From Thalassovita litoralis (GTDB lineage: Bacteria; Pseudomonadota; Alphaproteobacteria; Rhodobacterales; Rhodobacteraceae), in contig NZ_FXTO01000003.1 in the NCBI RefSeq assembly GCF_900182725.1, positions 1 through 64,000 on the forward strand: a stretch of 64,000 nucleotides of DNA. Reading direction: 5' to 3'. The stretch's first letter is position 1; each line of letters starts with the position of its first letter. Shown here one piece after another: positions 8,762 through 17,940 of the stretch. Under the pieces are notes generated by a model that made no database searches, was not told the origin of the DNA, and saw only the letters and a program-made list of their open reading frames with translations. Both the position numbers and the translations under genes were made by a program.

Positions 8762-10681
8762 GTGTCTGTGTTGCCCCTTGTCCCCGATCCACCACCACAG
8801 CAACGTGCCTTCGGGCAATATCTGATGGATCAGGGCGTGCTAAGCTCGGCGCAAATGCTGCGGGCGAATATGGAACTGGCCCGCAATGACACGAGCCTTG
8901 AAGAAGTTCTGATCGCGCAAGGACTGGCGACGCCGTATGAGTTGGCCGATCATTCCGCCGGTTGGTTCCAAGCGGCGCGCGTGTCTGCGCGGACGCTGAC
9001 ACCCGACCCCATGTTATTGGCGCAGGTCGGGGCACAGACCTGTCTGAAACTGGCGATTCTGCCCCTGTGGCATCACGATGGAATCACCGCTGTCGCGACG
9101 GCGCGACCGAACCACCTGCCCCGGATTGCGACAATGCTGCCAAAGGCATGGGGCCGTATACAGCCCGCCATCGCCACAGAGAGCGAAATTCAAACTGCCC
9201 TTGCCTTTTACGCACGCACCGAGCTGACATTGGACGCCTCTTCCCGTGTGCCACTGTCCGAAAGCTGCCGCAGTTGGGACCATCATTCGCATTTACGCCT
9301 GCCGCTGACCTTGTTGGGCATTCTGGGCCTGCTTGTGGTTGCCTTGGCCTATCCGGTCGGGCTGTTCAGCGTGCTGACAGGCTGGGCCGCCTTTACCATG
9401 CTGGTGGCCAGCGCGATGAAGCTGGCGGCATTCCTGACCTATCTGGGCGACCAACCGACCGACACCGATCCCCCCACCCTGCCCGTTTCGCTTTCCCGCC
9501 CCGAAGCGAAGCGCCCGCGCATTTCCATCCTTGTCCCATTGTTTCGCGAAACCGAGGTAGCGCGGCATTTGCTACAACGTCTGTCCCAACTGACCTATCC
9601 CAAATCGCTGTTGGATGTGGTGCTGGTACTGGAAGAAACTGACACGTTGACCCGCGCCGCGCTGGATCGGGCGATATTACCGCACTGGATGCGGGTGGTG
9701 GTGGTGCCAGACGGGCAACCGCGCACCAAACCACGGGCAATGAATTACGCACTGGATTTCTGTCGGGGTGATATCATCGGGATTTTCGACGCCGAGGACG
9801 CCCCCGACGCGGACCAACTGGACAAAGTCGCAGCCCGTTTCATGCAAGCCCCGGATGATCTGGTCTGCCTTCAGGGGGTTCTGGATTATTACAACTCACG
9901 GCAAAACTGGCTGGCGCGGTGTTTTACCATCGAATACGCATCATGGTTTCGGGTCGTGATGCCCGGCATGGCACGGCTGGGCTTTGCCATCCCCTTGGGC
10001 GGCACGACGCTGTATTTTCGCCGCGCCGCATTGGAACATCTGGGCGGGTGGGACGCGCATAATGTGACCGAAGATGCCGATCTGGGATTCCGTCTGGCGC
10101 GGCATGGCTACCGGACAGAAATGCTACACACCACCACGCGCGAGGAAGCGAATTGCCATGTCGTACCGTGGATCAAGCAGCGGTCCCGCTGGCTAAAGGG
10201 CTATATGGTGACATATCTGGTGCATATGCGCCGCCCTGCGCAACTCTATCGGCAATTGGGCGCATGGAAGTTTTTGGGCTTTCAGGCACATTTCGTCACG
10301 GCGCTGTCTCAATTCCTGCTGGCACCGCTGTTGTGGTCATTCTGGCTGATCCTGCTGGGTGTGCCACACCCGCTGGTGGGGCTGGTGCCGGACGATATGC
10401 TGCGGATGATGGGGGCAATGTTTTTCGCGGTGGAACTTTGCACCATGATGATCGGGCTGACCGCGGTATCCGGCCCCGGCCACCGGCACCTGATGGGATG
10501 GGTGCCGACGATCCATTTCTATTACCCGCTGGGGGTTCTGGCCGCTTATAAGGCGCTGTACGAACTGATCTTTGCCCCGTTTTACTGGGACAAAACCCAA
10601 CATGGGTTATCGCTGGATGCGACAGAATCCCCTTCAGGTGGCGGCAGCGTCCAGTTTCAGCCGGGTCACGAAAGCCTTTGA
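8762..10681 (+). CDS. MshEN-like domain fused to membrane family 2 glycosyltransferase
   Basis: 639 aa. Residues about 15-150 (FGQYLMDQGVLSSAQML, then LEEVLIAQGLATPYELA) resemble the MshEN/T2SSE-N domain, which in several proteins binds c-di-GMP. Hydrophobic helices lie at about 180-225. A GT2 domain spans about 255-480 with the DAED motif, the TEDADLGFRL acceptor motif and QRSRW, as in processive cellulose-synthase-like enzymes. Further membrane helices follow to the end. It probably makes or exports a polysaccharide at the inner membrane; the sugar is unknown. The start is GTG 8762 with AGGAG 9 bases upstream, buried in a hairpin. The 3' end overlaps the convergent GntR gene by 48 bases. 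Confidence 0.85.
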   Translation: MSVLPLVPDPPPQQRAFGQYLMDQGVLSSAQMLRANMELARNDTSLEEVLIAQGLATPYELADHSAGWFQAARVSARTLTPDPMLLAQVGAQTCLKLAILPLWHHDGITAVATARPNHLPRIATMLPKAWGRIQPAIATESEIQTALAFYARTELTLDASSRVPLSESCRSWDHHSHLRLPLTLLGILGLLVVALAYPVGLFSVLTGWAAFTMLVASAMKLAAFLTYLGDQPTDTDPPTLPVSLSRPEAKRPRISILVPLFRETEVARHLLQRLSQLTYPKSLLDVVLVLEETDTLTRAALDRAILPHWMRVVVVPDGQPRTKPRAMNYALDFCRGDIIGIFDAEDAPDADQLDKVAARFMQAPDDLVCLQGVLDYYNSRQNWLARCFTIEYASWFRVVMPGMARLGFAIPLGGTTLYFRRAALEHLGGWDAHNVTEDADLGFRLARHGYRTEMLHTTTREEANCHVVPWIKQRSRWLKGYMVTYLVHMRRPAQLYRQLGAWKFLGFQAHFVTALSQFLLAPLLWSFWLILLGVPHPLVGLVPDDMLRMMGAMFFAVELCTMMIGLTAVSGPGHRHLMGWVPTIHFYYPLGVLAAYKALYELIFAPFYWDKTQHGLSLDATESPSGGGSVQFQPGHESL

Positions 10682-11299
10682 AATGTGTTCTTTCAGCGCC
10701 AGATAGGCGCTTTCTTCGTCGTGCTTTTCGATGGCACTGACGATCGCACCATGTTCGGCCAAGGCCACCTCGCCCCGCCCTTCGGCAGCAAGCGACGTGG
10801 TCGCCATTAACGCCATCGACCGATGCACAAGATCAAGCTGCTGCACCAGATAACGGTTATGCGATGCCAGATGGATCTGTTTGTGAAAGCGACGATTGGC
10901 CCGTGACAGGGCCGTGGGATCATTCAGCAATTGCTTATCGTCCTCGACCATGTCTTTCAGAACGCGCACCTCCTCGGCGGTGGCGTGGCGGGCAGCCAGA
11001 CGCGCGGCCAACCCTTCCAGTTCTGCGCGCACCACGTAAAGTTCGCTCAGCTGGTTATGATCCAGTGACGCAACAATCAGACTGCGCCCATCCCGCGCCA
11101 ACAGGGATTGGGTTTCAAGCCGCTGCAACGCTTCGCGGATGGGGGTACGGGACACACCGAACCGATCGGCCAGTTCGCTTTCGACCAGACGATCACCGGG
11201 ACGATACACCCCTGTATCAATCGCTTCCAATATCAGCGTGTAAGCATCTTTTTGCACCGGCGTTTCCTTTTTCCCTGCATCCTTCGCGCATTCAGGCAC
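10634..11299 (-). CDS. GntR family regulator (FadR subfamily, FCD domain)
   Basis: 221 aa. The winged helix-turn-helix is near residues 30-80 (VESELADRFGVSRTPIREAL). An all-helical FCD ligand domain follows, with likely metal-binding histidines in NRRFHKQIH and EHGAIVSAIEKHD. Such regulators usually respond to carboxylic acids and repress catabolic genes. No obvious target operon lies beside it: it is divergent from the HAD phosphatase gene (74-base gap) and convergent with the glycosyltransferase. The effector is unknown. Confidence 0.92.
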   Translation of the reverse strand: MPECAKDAGKKETPVQKDAYTLILEAIDTGVYRPGDRLVESELADRFGVSRTPIREALQRLETQSLLARDGRSLIVASLDHNQLSELYVVRAELEGLAARLAARHATAEEVRVLKDMVEDDKQLLNDPTALSRANRRFHKQIHLASHNRYLVQQLDLVHRSMALMATTSLAAEGRGEVALAEHGAIVSAIEKHDEESAYLALKEHISKAFVTRLKLDAAAT

Positions 11300-11373
11300 A
11301 GTAGCCGCGCAGTTCCGCCACGATCAACCCTAAGCATATTGCGCCTTTCGTCGCGGCAGATTAGCGTCCGCCC

Positions 11374-12018
11374 ATGCCAAAGGAAAACTTCAGCCACGTT
11401 ACGCATTGGGTGTTTGATCTGGACAATACCCTATACCCCCCACACGCCCGCCTGTTCGATCAAATCGAACGGTGCATGACCCGCTATGTCATGGCCACAT
11501 TGGGCGTGGATGAAGCCCGTGCCAATCGTCTGCGCAAACACTATTGGCACAGCTATGGCACCACGCTGGCGGGGTTGATGCGCGAACACGATATTGATCC
11601 GCTGCCCTTTCTTGTGGATGTGCATGATATTTCGCTGGACCATCTGGAACCGGACAGTGCGCTCGCCGCGCATATCCGCGCCCTGCCGGGGCGCAAGATC
11701 GTCTACACCAATGGCAGTGCGCCCTATGCTGAACGGGTGTTGGCCGCGCGGGGGCTGGCAGGGCTGTTCGATGCGATTTACGGCGTGGAACATGCCGGTT
11801 TTCTGCCCAAACCCGACCCAGAAGCCTTCCGCCGGGTATTTGAAACGGATGGCGTGCAAACCGACCGCGCCGCCATGTTCGAAGACGACCCCCGCAATCT
11901 GGCCGCGCCGCACGCAATGGGAATGCGCACGGTCCATGTGGCCCCTGATCCCCATCATGCGGACCATATACACCACCATACAGCGGATTTGACCGACTTC
12001 TTATCCCGCCTGAGATGA
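11374..12018 (+). CDS. HAD-superfamily pyrimidine 5'-nucleotidase
   Basis: 214 aa. Motif I is FDLDNTLYP near residue 14. Motif II is VYTNGSA near 113. The motif III lysine is in FLPKPDPEAF and motif IV is MFEDDPRN. The helical cap with HYWHSYGTTLAGL is characteristic of the SDT1-like pyrimidine 5'-nucleotidase group, which dephosphorylates UMP/CMP. It is probably a single-gene unit. The substrate is inferred from the subfamily. Confidence 0.88.
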   Translation: MPKENFSHVTHWVFDLDNTLYPPHARLFDQIERCMTRYVMATLGVDEARANRLRKHYWHSYGTTLAGLMREHDIDPLPFLVDVHDISLDHLEPDSALAAHIRALPGRKIVYTNGSAPYAERVLAARGLAGLFDAIYGVEHAGFLPKPDPEAFRRVFETDGVQTDRAAMFEDDPRNLAAPHAMGMRTVHVAPDPHHADHIHHHTADLTDFLSRLR

Positions 12019-12092
12019 TACGCCTAACCATCGGGTATATAACACAAATGTGAGCGAGACACGCTGTCACACTGCGTCAATCCGAGGCCTTT

Positions 12093-12110
12093 CATTCACG
12101 AACATGAATG
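12093..12110. promoter_or_regulatory. Inverted repeat before small membrane protein gene
   Basis: CATTCA-N6-TGAATG (12093-12098 and 12105-12110) lies 42 bases before ATG 12152. It has the size of a dimeric repressor operator such as TetR-family sites. No regulator can be assigned. Confidence 0.3.
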
Positions 12111-12151
12111 TTTAAACGAAAGGTCCCAACACCATTTCACAGGATGACGCT

Positions 12152-12358
12152 ATGACTGCGACTGACGCGATGGCCACGACCCCGGCCAAAGAAGCCCCGA
12201 AAAAATCCCCTGACGGGATGATCCTTTTTATCACCCTGCTGGCGCTGGCCGCGTGGGGGGCTTCGGTGTTTTTCTTTGGCATTCCCGGCCTTTACATTCC
12301 GGCGCTGGCAATGGTGCCGGTGATGTATGTGATCCTGATCCTGATTTCACGGGGATGA
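12152..12358 (+). CDS. Small hypothetical membrane protein
   Basis: 68 aa. Residues 1-20 are polar and lysine-rich (TPAKEAPKKSPDG). Two hydrophobic helices follow at about 23-42 and 46-66 with a short turn (FGIPGLYIP), suggesting a hairpin in the inner membrane. An AGGA ribosome site lies about 8 bases upstream. It sits 62 bases before the UbiH-like gene on the same strand. I do not recognise the family. Confidence 0.6.
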   Translation: MTATDAMATTPAKEAPKKSPDGMILFITLLALAAWGASVFFFGIPGLYIPALAMVPVMYVILILISRG

Positions 12359-12420
12359 CAGGATGCCGCTTGGAAAGCCCCCCTGTTTGGCACTAGGGTG
12401 CGCCGCAGGAGGCATTCCAG

Positions 12421-13623
12421 ATGGCCATAACCGAAGTTGATATTCTGGTCTCCGGCGGCGGTGTCGCCGGGCTGACCGCAGCCGCTGTTTTCGGCTCTGC
12501 CGGGTTTTCCGTGCTTTGCGTGGACCCCACCCCCCCCATCACAGACCGCGACGCCGCCGGGTCCGATTTGCGGACGACGGCGTTTTTGCAGCCCAGCCAG
12601 GCGCTGCTGGATCGCGCCGGGCTGTGGGATCGGCTGGCGCCCCATGCCGCGCCGTTGCAAATCATGCGGATCGTGGATGCAGGCGGCCCCGTGCCAGAGC
12701 CGCGAATCGTCAAGGATTTCAACGCGTCGGACATTTCCGAACGCCCCTTTGGCTGGAACCTACCCAATTGGCTGCTGCGCCGGGAAATGGTGGCGCGGCT
12801 GGCAGAGCTGCCAAACGTGACCTTCCGCCCCGGCACCGGCACCGCAAGCCTGTTCACCCGCGAGGCTGGCGCGCGCGTCACGCTGAGCGACGGGACACAG
12901 GTATCCTGCCGGTTGGTGATTGCCGCCGACGGGCGCAATTCCCCGATGCGGGACGCTTCGGGCGTAAAGGTGAAAACCACCCGCTACGGGCAAAAGGCGC
13001 TGGCCTTTGCCGTCACGCACCCGATTCCGCATGAAAATGTATCCACGGAAATTCACCGTTCCGGCGGGCCGTTCACGCTGGTGCCGCTGCCGGATTATAA
13101 CGGGCTGCCGTCCTCGGCTATCGTCTGGATGGAACGCGGCCCCGAGGTGGTGCGGCTGGCCGCCCTGCCCGAATCTGAATTCGAGGCGGCGATGACAGAG
13201 CGATCCTGTGCGTTGTTCGGGCCGCTAACGCTGGCATCGCGCCGAACGGTCTGGCCGATCATCAGTCAGGTGGCGGAAAGAATGTATGCCGAACGCGTGG
13301 CGCTGGTGGCCGAGGCCGCGCATGTGGTGCCACCCATCGGGGCGCAAGGGCTAAACATGTCGCTGGGCGATATGCGAGTGCTGCTGGAACTGGCCGAAGC
13401 CGCGCCCGAACGGCTGGGCGACCGGCACATGCTGGAAACCTATCACCGCCGCCGCCATACCGAGGTGCGAGCACGTGTCACCGGGATCGACCTGCTGAAC
13501 CGGGCGTCAATGATGGAAGCGCGACCGTTGCGGGATCTGCGGGCGGCGGGGCTGAATGCGATTTATTCGCTGGGTCCGGTACGCAAGACGATGATGCAAT
13601 TGGGATTGGGAACGCGGGGGTAA
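12421..13623 (+). CDS. UbiH/UbiF-family FAD-dependent hydroxylase
   Basis: 400 aa flavoprotein monooxygenase of the ubiquinone-hydroxylase class. The FAD GxGxxG is VSGGGVAGLTAA near residue 10, the DG motif is VIAADGRNSPMR near 160, and the second FAD motif is VAEAAHVVPPIGAQGLN near 300, a variant of GDAAH. The family hydroxylates aromatic rings of ubiquinone precursors. Which position (C5, C6 or C1) cannot be told here, and Rhodobacterales carry several paralogues, so I give no symbol. GGAGG precedes ATG 12421. Confidence 0.87.
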   Translation: MAITEVDILVSGGGVAGLTAAAVFGSAGFSVLCVDPTPPITDRDAAGSDLRTTAFLQPSQALLDRAGLWDRLAPHAAPLQIMRIVDAGGPVPEPRIVKDFNASDISERPFGWNLPNWLLRREMVARLAELPNVTFRPGTGTASLFTREAGARVTLSDGTQVSCRLVIAADGRNSPMRDASGVKVKTTRYGQKALAFAVTHPIPHENVSTEIHRSGGPFTLVPLPDYNGLPSSAIVWMERGPEVVRLAALPESEFEAAMTERSCALFGPLTLASRRTVWPIISQVAERMYAERVALVAEAAHVVPPIGAQGLNMSLGDMRVLLELAEAAPERLGDRHMLETYHRRRHTEVRARVTGIDLLNRASMMEARPLRDLRAAGLNAIYSLGPVRKTMMQLGLGTRG

Positions 13624-13626
13624 GCT

Positions 13627-13712
13627 TCGCCTGCGGCGAGCGGGCAAAGGGGCGCTGCCCCTCTGCGCCTGCGGCGCATTCACCCCGGAGTATTTGAGAT
13701 CAGAAAGAAGCA
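13627..13712 (+). repeat. 86-bp intergenic repeat, copy A
   Basis: Almost identical over 86 bases to 15428-15513. It has a GC-rich first part with CCTGCGGCG twice and a GGGGCGC...GCCCC hairpin, then CACCCCGGAGTATTT and ATCAGAAAGAAGCA. The right part belongs to the dispersed arm family seen at several other intergenic sites in the window. Confidence 0.85.
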
Positions 13713-13741
13713 GGCCGCCCGGTGTTTGGGGCGGCCTGTTT
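13712..13741. terminator. Bidirectional terminator after ubiH-like and aminotransferase genes
   Basis: Stem AGGCCGCCC / GGGCGGCCT (13712-13720 and 13729-13737) with an 8-base loop, immediately next to repeat copy A. Confidence 0.75.
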
Positions 13742-13745
13742 CGTA

Positions 13746-14873
13746 TTACAGAACCTGATCCAGAACCGTTTTCAGGCGGGTCAGTGTGGCAGGCACATCA
13801 TAGAGTTTGTCTAGCCCAAACAGGCCCAGACGGAAGGTCATGAACCCATCGGGTTCATCGCAGGCCAGCGGCACACCGGCAGCGATTTGCATACCTTGGG
13901 CCGCGAATTTCTTGCAGTTTTGAATATCCGGGTCGGTGGTATAGCTGACTACCACGCCGGGCGCACCGAAACCATCGGCGGCAACGGATTTCACGCCTTT
14001 TTCGGCCAGCATGGCACGCACACCATTGCCCAGTTGCCATTGCGCGTCCCGCAGTTTTTCAAACCCGTAATCGCGGGTTTCCTGCATCGTGTCACGGAAA
14101 GCACGCAGCGCATCGGTGGGCATGGTGGCGTGATAGGCATGGCCGCCGTTTTCATAGGCCTGCATGATTGAATACCATTTTTTCAGGTCCAGCGCGAAAC
14201 TGTCTGACGTGGTGGTTTCCAGCCGTTGAAGGGCGCGGTCAGACATCATCACCAGCCCCGCCGAAGGGGACGCGGACCAACCCTTTTGCGGGGCCGAGAT
14301 CAGGACATCGACGCCGGTTTGCTTCATATCCACCCACGCGCAGCCCGAAGCGATGCAATCCAGCACCATCAGCGCCCCAACCTGATGCGCAGCCTCGGCC
14401 AGCGCGGCGATATAATCATCCGGTAGGATCAGCCCCGCGCTGGTTTCCACATGGGGGGCAAAAACCACATCAGGCTTGGCGTCAAGAATGGCTTGCGTCA
14501 CGTCCTGAATCGGGGCGGGAGCGAAGGGGGATTGCGAACCGTTGCCGGTTTGGCGGGCTTTGAACACCGTGGTTTGGGCGGCGAAATCACCCGCCTCGAA
14601 AATCTGGCTCCAACGGTAGGAAAACCAGCCATTGCGCACGATCAGGGCATGGGCATCATGGCCGAACTGCCGGGCGACCGATTCCATTCCATAGCTGCCG
14701 CCACCGGGGACCAGCGCCACGCCATCGGCGTTATAAACCTGTTTCAGCATCCCGGAAATGTCGCGCATCACCTGCTGAAAGGTGGCGGACATGTGGTTTA
14801 GCGAACGATCGGTGAAAACCACCGAAAATTCCAGCAGCCCGTCGGGATCGACGGTATCAAGCAATGCAGCCAT
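13746..14873 (-). CDS. Class V aminotransferase (alanine/serine-glyoxylate type)
   Basis: 375 aa PLP enzyme of fold type I. The PLP lysine is in SAPQKGWSAS near residue 195, preceded by VLDCIASGCAW with the pyridine-binding Asp. The N-terminal VPGGGSYGMESVARQF loop and the C-terminal FMTFRLGLFGLDKL are typical of the SGAT/AGAT group. It probably transfers an amino group to glyoxylate or pyruvate; the donor is not resolved. It is followed on the reverse strand by a terminator and preceded 73 bases upstream by an Lrp-type regulator transcribed the same way. Confidence 0.85.
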   Translation of the reverse strand: MAALLDTVDPDGLLEFSVVFTDRSLNHMSATFQQVMRDISGMLKQVYNADGVALVPGGGSYGMESVARQFGHDAHALIVRNGWFSYRWSQIFEAGDFAAQTTVFKARQTGNGSQSPFAPAPIQDVTQAILDAKPDVVFAPHVETSAGLILPDDYIAALAEAAHQVGALMVLDCIASGCAWVDMKQTGVDVLISAPQKGWSASPSAGLVMMSDRALQRLETTTSDSFALDLKKWYSIMQAYENGGHAYHATMPTDALRAFRDTMQETRDYGFEKLRDAQWQLGNGVRAMLAEKGVKSVAADGFGAPGVVVSYTTDPDIQNCKKFAAQGMQIAAGVPLACDEPDGFMTFRLGLFGLDKLYDVPATLTRLKTVLDQVL

Positions 14874-14946
14874 GTGAGTTCCCTTTTCTTTTGAAACAGG
14901 GGTAGCGTGGATTGGCGGGCTTGTCCAAGTCTATGGTCGCATACCG

Positions 14947-15402
14947 TTACAACGGACCGGGGCGGCGTTCTTCGGACAGCATCACATTCGCTTCGACATT
15001 GCCGACACCGGGCAGCGCCATGATACGGCGGCGCAGGACACGTTCAAAATCGGGAATATCGCGGGCGACGATTTTCAGGCGATAGTCATAGATGCCAAGG
15101 ATATGCTCAACCGTCTGAACCTCGGGGATAGCGGATACGACGCGTTCAAAATCTTCAAGGCTGACGCGGCCCTTGGTGGCCAGTTTCACCCCCAGAAAGA
15201 CGGTAACGCCAAAGCCCAGCTTTTCACGGTCCAGCACAAGGCGGCGGGATTTGATCGCGCCGCTTTCGTGCAGGCGCTTGATACGGCGCCATGTGGCCGG
15301 TTGCGACAGGTTCAGGCGGCGGCCAAGCGCCCCGGCGGACAGGGTGGCGTCCTGTACCAAAGCACGCAATATCTGGCGGTCGATGTCATCAAGATCAATC
15401 AT
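14947..15402 (-). CDS. Lrp/AsnC family regulator (first of two)
   Basis: 151 aa. The N-terminal helix-turn-helix (DDIDRQILRALVQD, LSQPATWRRIKRLHESG) is followed by a RAM/AsnC effector domain (HILGIYDYRLKIVARD). I chose ATG 15402; the open frame further upstream is repeat DNA. It lies between the aminotransferase gene and a second, divergent-sequence Lrp paralogue, separated from the latter by repeat copy B. Its ligand is probably an amino acid; targets may include its neighbours. Confidence 0.9.
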   Translation of the reverse strand: MIDLDDIDRQILRALVQDATLSAGALGRRLNLSQPATWRRIKRLHESGAIKSRRLVLDREKLGFGVTVFLGVKLATKGRVSLEDFERVVSAIPEVQTVEHILGIYDYRLKIVARDIPDFERVLRRRIMALPGVGNVEANVMLSEERRPGPL

Positions 15403-15427
15403 GCTTGGCCCCGGTGGCAAATCGGAA

Positions 15428-15513
15428 TCGCCTGCGGCGGGCGGGCAAAGGGGCGCAGCCCCTCTGCGCCTGCGGCGCATTCACCCCGGAGTATTTTGGA
15501 TCAGAAAGAAGCA
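15428..15513 (+). repeat. 86-bp intergenic repeat, copy B
   Basis: Same length and nearly the same sequence as 13627-13712. It lies between the two Lrp genes. The differences are a few bases, mostly in the centre of the hairpin and near GTATTTTGG. Confidence 0.85.
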
Positions 15514-15528
15514 AGGATGCGGAAGGGA

Positions 15529-15984
15529 TCATACTGGCAGCACCTCGTCTTCTTTGATGCGGGCGACATGCATCAGCGCATCCAGATCCGCGATATGCGG
15601 CAGGGTCAGGATGCGTGTGCGATAGATTTGTTGATAATGCGCCATGTCGCGGGCGATGACGCAAAGGCGGACATCGACCTGCCCCAGAAAGGTTTGGATT
15701 TCCAGTACCTCGGGGACGTCACGGGCGGCGGCAAGGAAATCATCAAAGGCGCGGGGGTTGGTTTTGTCCAGCGTGACGCGAAGGCTGACTTCGACCTCGT
15801 ACCCAAGCGCCCGCCAGTCGATCACCGCCTGTTGACCCAGCAGAATACCCTGCGCCTGCATCCGTTCCAGCCGCCGCCAGCATGTGGCCTGCGTGATCCC
15901 GGCCTTTTCCGCCAGATCGGCGGTGGACAGGTCCGGGTCCGCCTGAAACTGGCGCAGAATGCGCCGATCCGTATCATCAAGCAT
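15529..15984 (-). CDS. Lrp/AsnC family regulator facing ilvC
   Basis: 151 aa, starting MLDDTDRRILRQFQ. The helix-turn-helix at about residues 1-60 (AEKAGITQATCWRRLERM) is followed by an AsnC effector domain with FLGQVDVRLCVIARD. It is divergent from ilvC across a 134-base AT-rich spacer with phased repeats, which makes regulation of ilvC or of itself likely (inference). It is a clear paralogue of the gene at 14947-15402 but not a recent duplicate. Confidence 0.9.
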   Translation of the reverse strand: MLDDTDRRILRQFQADPDLSTADLAEKAGITQATCWRRLERMQAQGILLGQQAVIDWRALGYEVEVSLRVTLDKTNPRAFDDFLAAARDVPEVLEIQTFLGQVDVRLCVIARDMAHYQQIYRTRILTLPHIADLDALMHVARIKEDEVLPV

Positions 15985-16022
15985 GATTTATCCGACTATT
16001 GCAAAAATTAAGAATGATTTAT
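15983..16022. promoter_or_regulatory. Phased direct repeat in Lrp-ilvC spacer
   Basis: ATGATTTAT occurs at 15983-15991 and again at 16014-16022, 31 bases (three helical turns) apart, in an AT-rich region that also repeats ATTGCA. This spacing suits an Lrp-type octamer, but the first copy overlaps the Lrp start codon and no consensus is proven. Confidence 0.35.
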
Positions 16023-16082
16023 TGCATGATTGGCGCATAAATTCAAATTTTGAAACCTAAATTCGGCAAAAACAGCCGATAG

Positions 16083-17141
<1,059 letters not shown>

Positions 17142-17189
17142 TCCGGCGCGGTGCGTAGCTGACACGCGCCCAACATGGATTTGGACAAG

Positions 17190-17218
17190 GAAGCCCCGGC
17201 ATCGATGCCGGGGCTTTC
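17190..17218 (+). terminator. Intrinsic terminator of ilvC
   Basis: Palindromic stem AAGCCCCGGCATCGATGCCGGGGCTT followed by T residues. Confidence 0.88.
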
Positions 17219-17290
17219 GTGCGTTTGCGGCCCAGCCCCTGTGCAGCCATGTGGATTGCGCCATGCCCCCTGCACCGCCATCTGTGCGCC

Positions 17291-17857
17291 ATGACCCAAT
17301 ACAGCATCCACACACGGCAGGGCTTGCCCGAAGTTTGGCAAACTCTGCTTCGGGACTATCCACGCGAGGCGTGGCCGGATCACCCGAATTTCACCCGCCC
17401 GATCCGCAAATGGATGGGCGCTCATGTCAATTTTCGTCAGATGGCCGGGCTACTGCGCGGCCAAAGCAAGGAAATGATGGACAAAACACTGGACCCGGCG
17501 CGGTTTCAGGCCAATCTGGGCCACTACGGCCATGCATTAGTGCAACATCTGCACGGCCACCACGCTTGGGAGGACCATCGGTTCTTTCCCGAACTGGCCG
17601 GGGCAGCGCCGCGGTTTATCCGGGGGCTGGATATGCTGGAAACCGATCACACCGAGATGGACGCGTTGCTGGAGCGGTTCAGCCGTGCGGGCAACCGTTA
17701 CCTGCAACTGATGCAGATGTCCCCCGATGACGCGCCGCAGGAACTACCGGACCTGATGCAGCAGTCACAAGCGCTGGAGCAGTTTCTGAACCGCCATCTG
17801 ACTGACGAAGAGGATCTGGTGGTGCCTATCCTGTTGCATCACAAAATGCGGGGATAA
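17291..17857 (+). CDS. Hemerythrin HHE domain protein
   Basis: 188 aa, four-helix bundle with the spaced histidine/glutamate pattern of di-iron hemerythrin-like proteins: MGAHVNFRQM, then HALVQHLHGHHAWEDHRFF, LETDHTEMD, and LNRHLTDEEDLVVP with a final HH pair. Such proteins bind O2 or sense/repair nitrosative and oxidative damage; the role here is not known. I chose ATG 17291 because the homologous region starts right after it; no good ribosome site is visible, and an in-frame ATG at 17249 is possible. It follows the ilvC terminator. Confidence 0.8.
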   Translation: MTQYSIHTRQGLPEVWQTLLRDYPREAWPDHPNFTRPIRKWMGAHVNFRQMAGLLRGQSKEMMDKTLDPARFQANLGHYGHALVQHLHGHHAWEDHRFFPELAGAAPRFIRGLDMLETDHTEMDALLERFSRAGNRYLQLMQMSPDDAPQELPDLMQQSQALEQFLNRHLTDEEDLVVPILLHHKMRG

Positions 17858-17940
17858 CTCCGTGTCATGGACAAACCCATAGCTTGCGCCTAGTCAGAAC
17901 GCCCGGCCCGATGGTCGGGCGTTTTGATCAGAGGACACAG

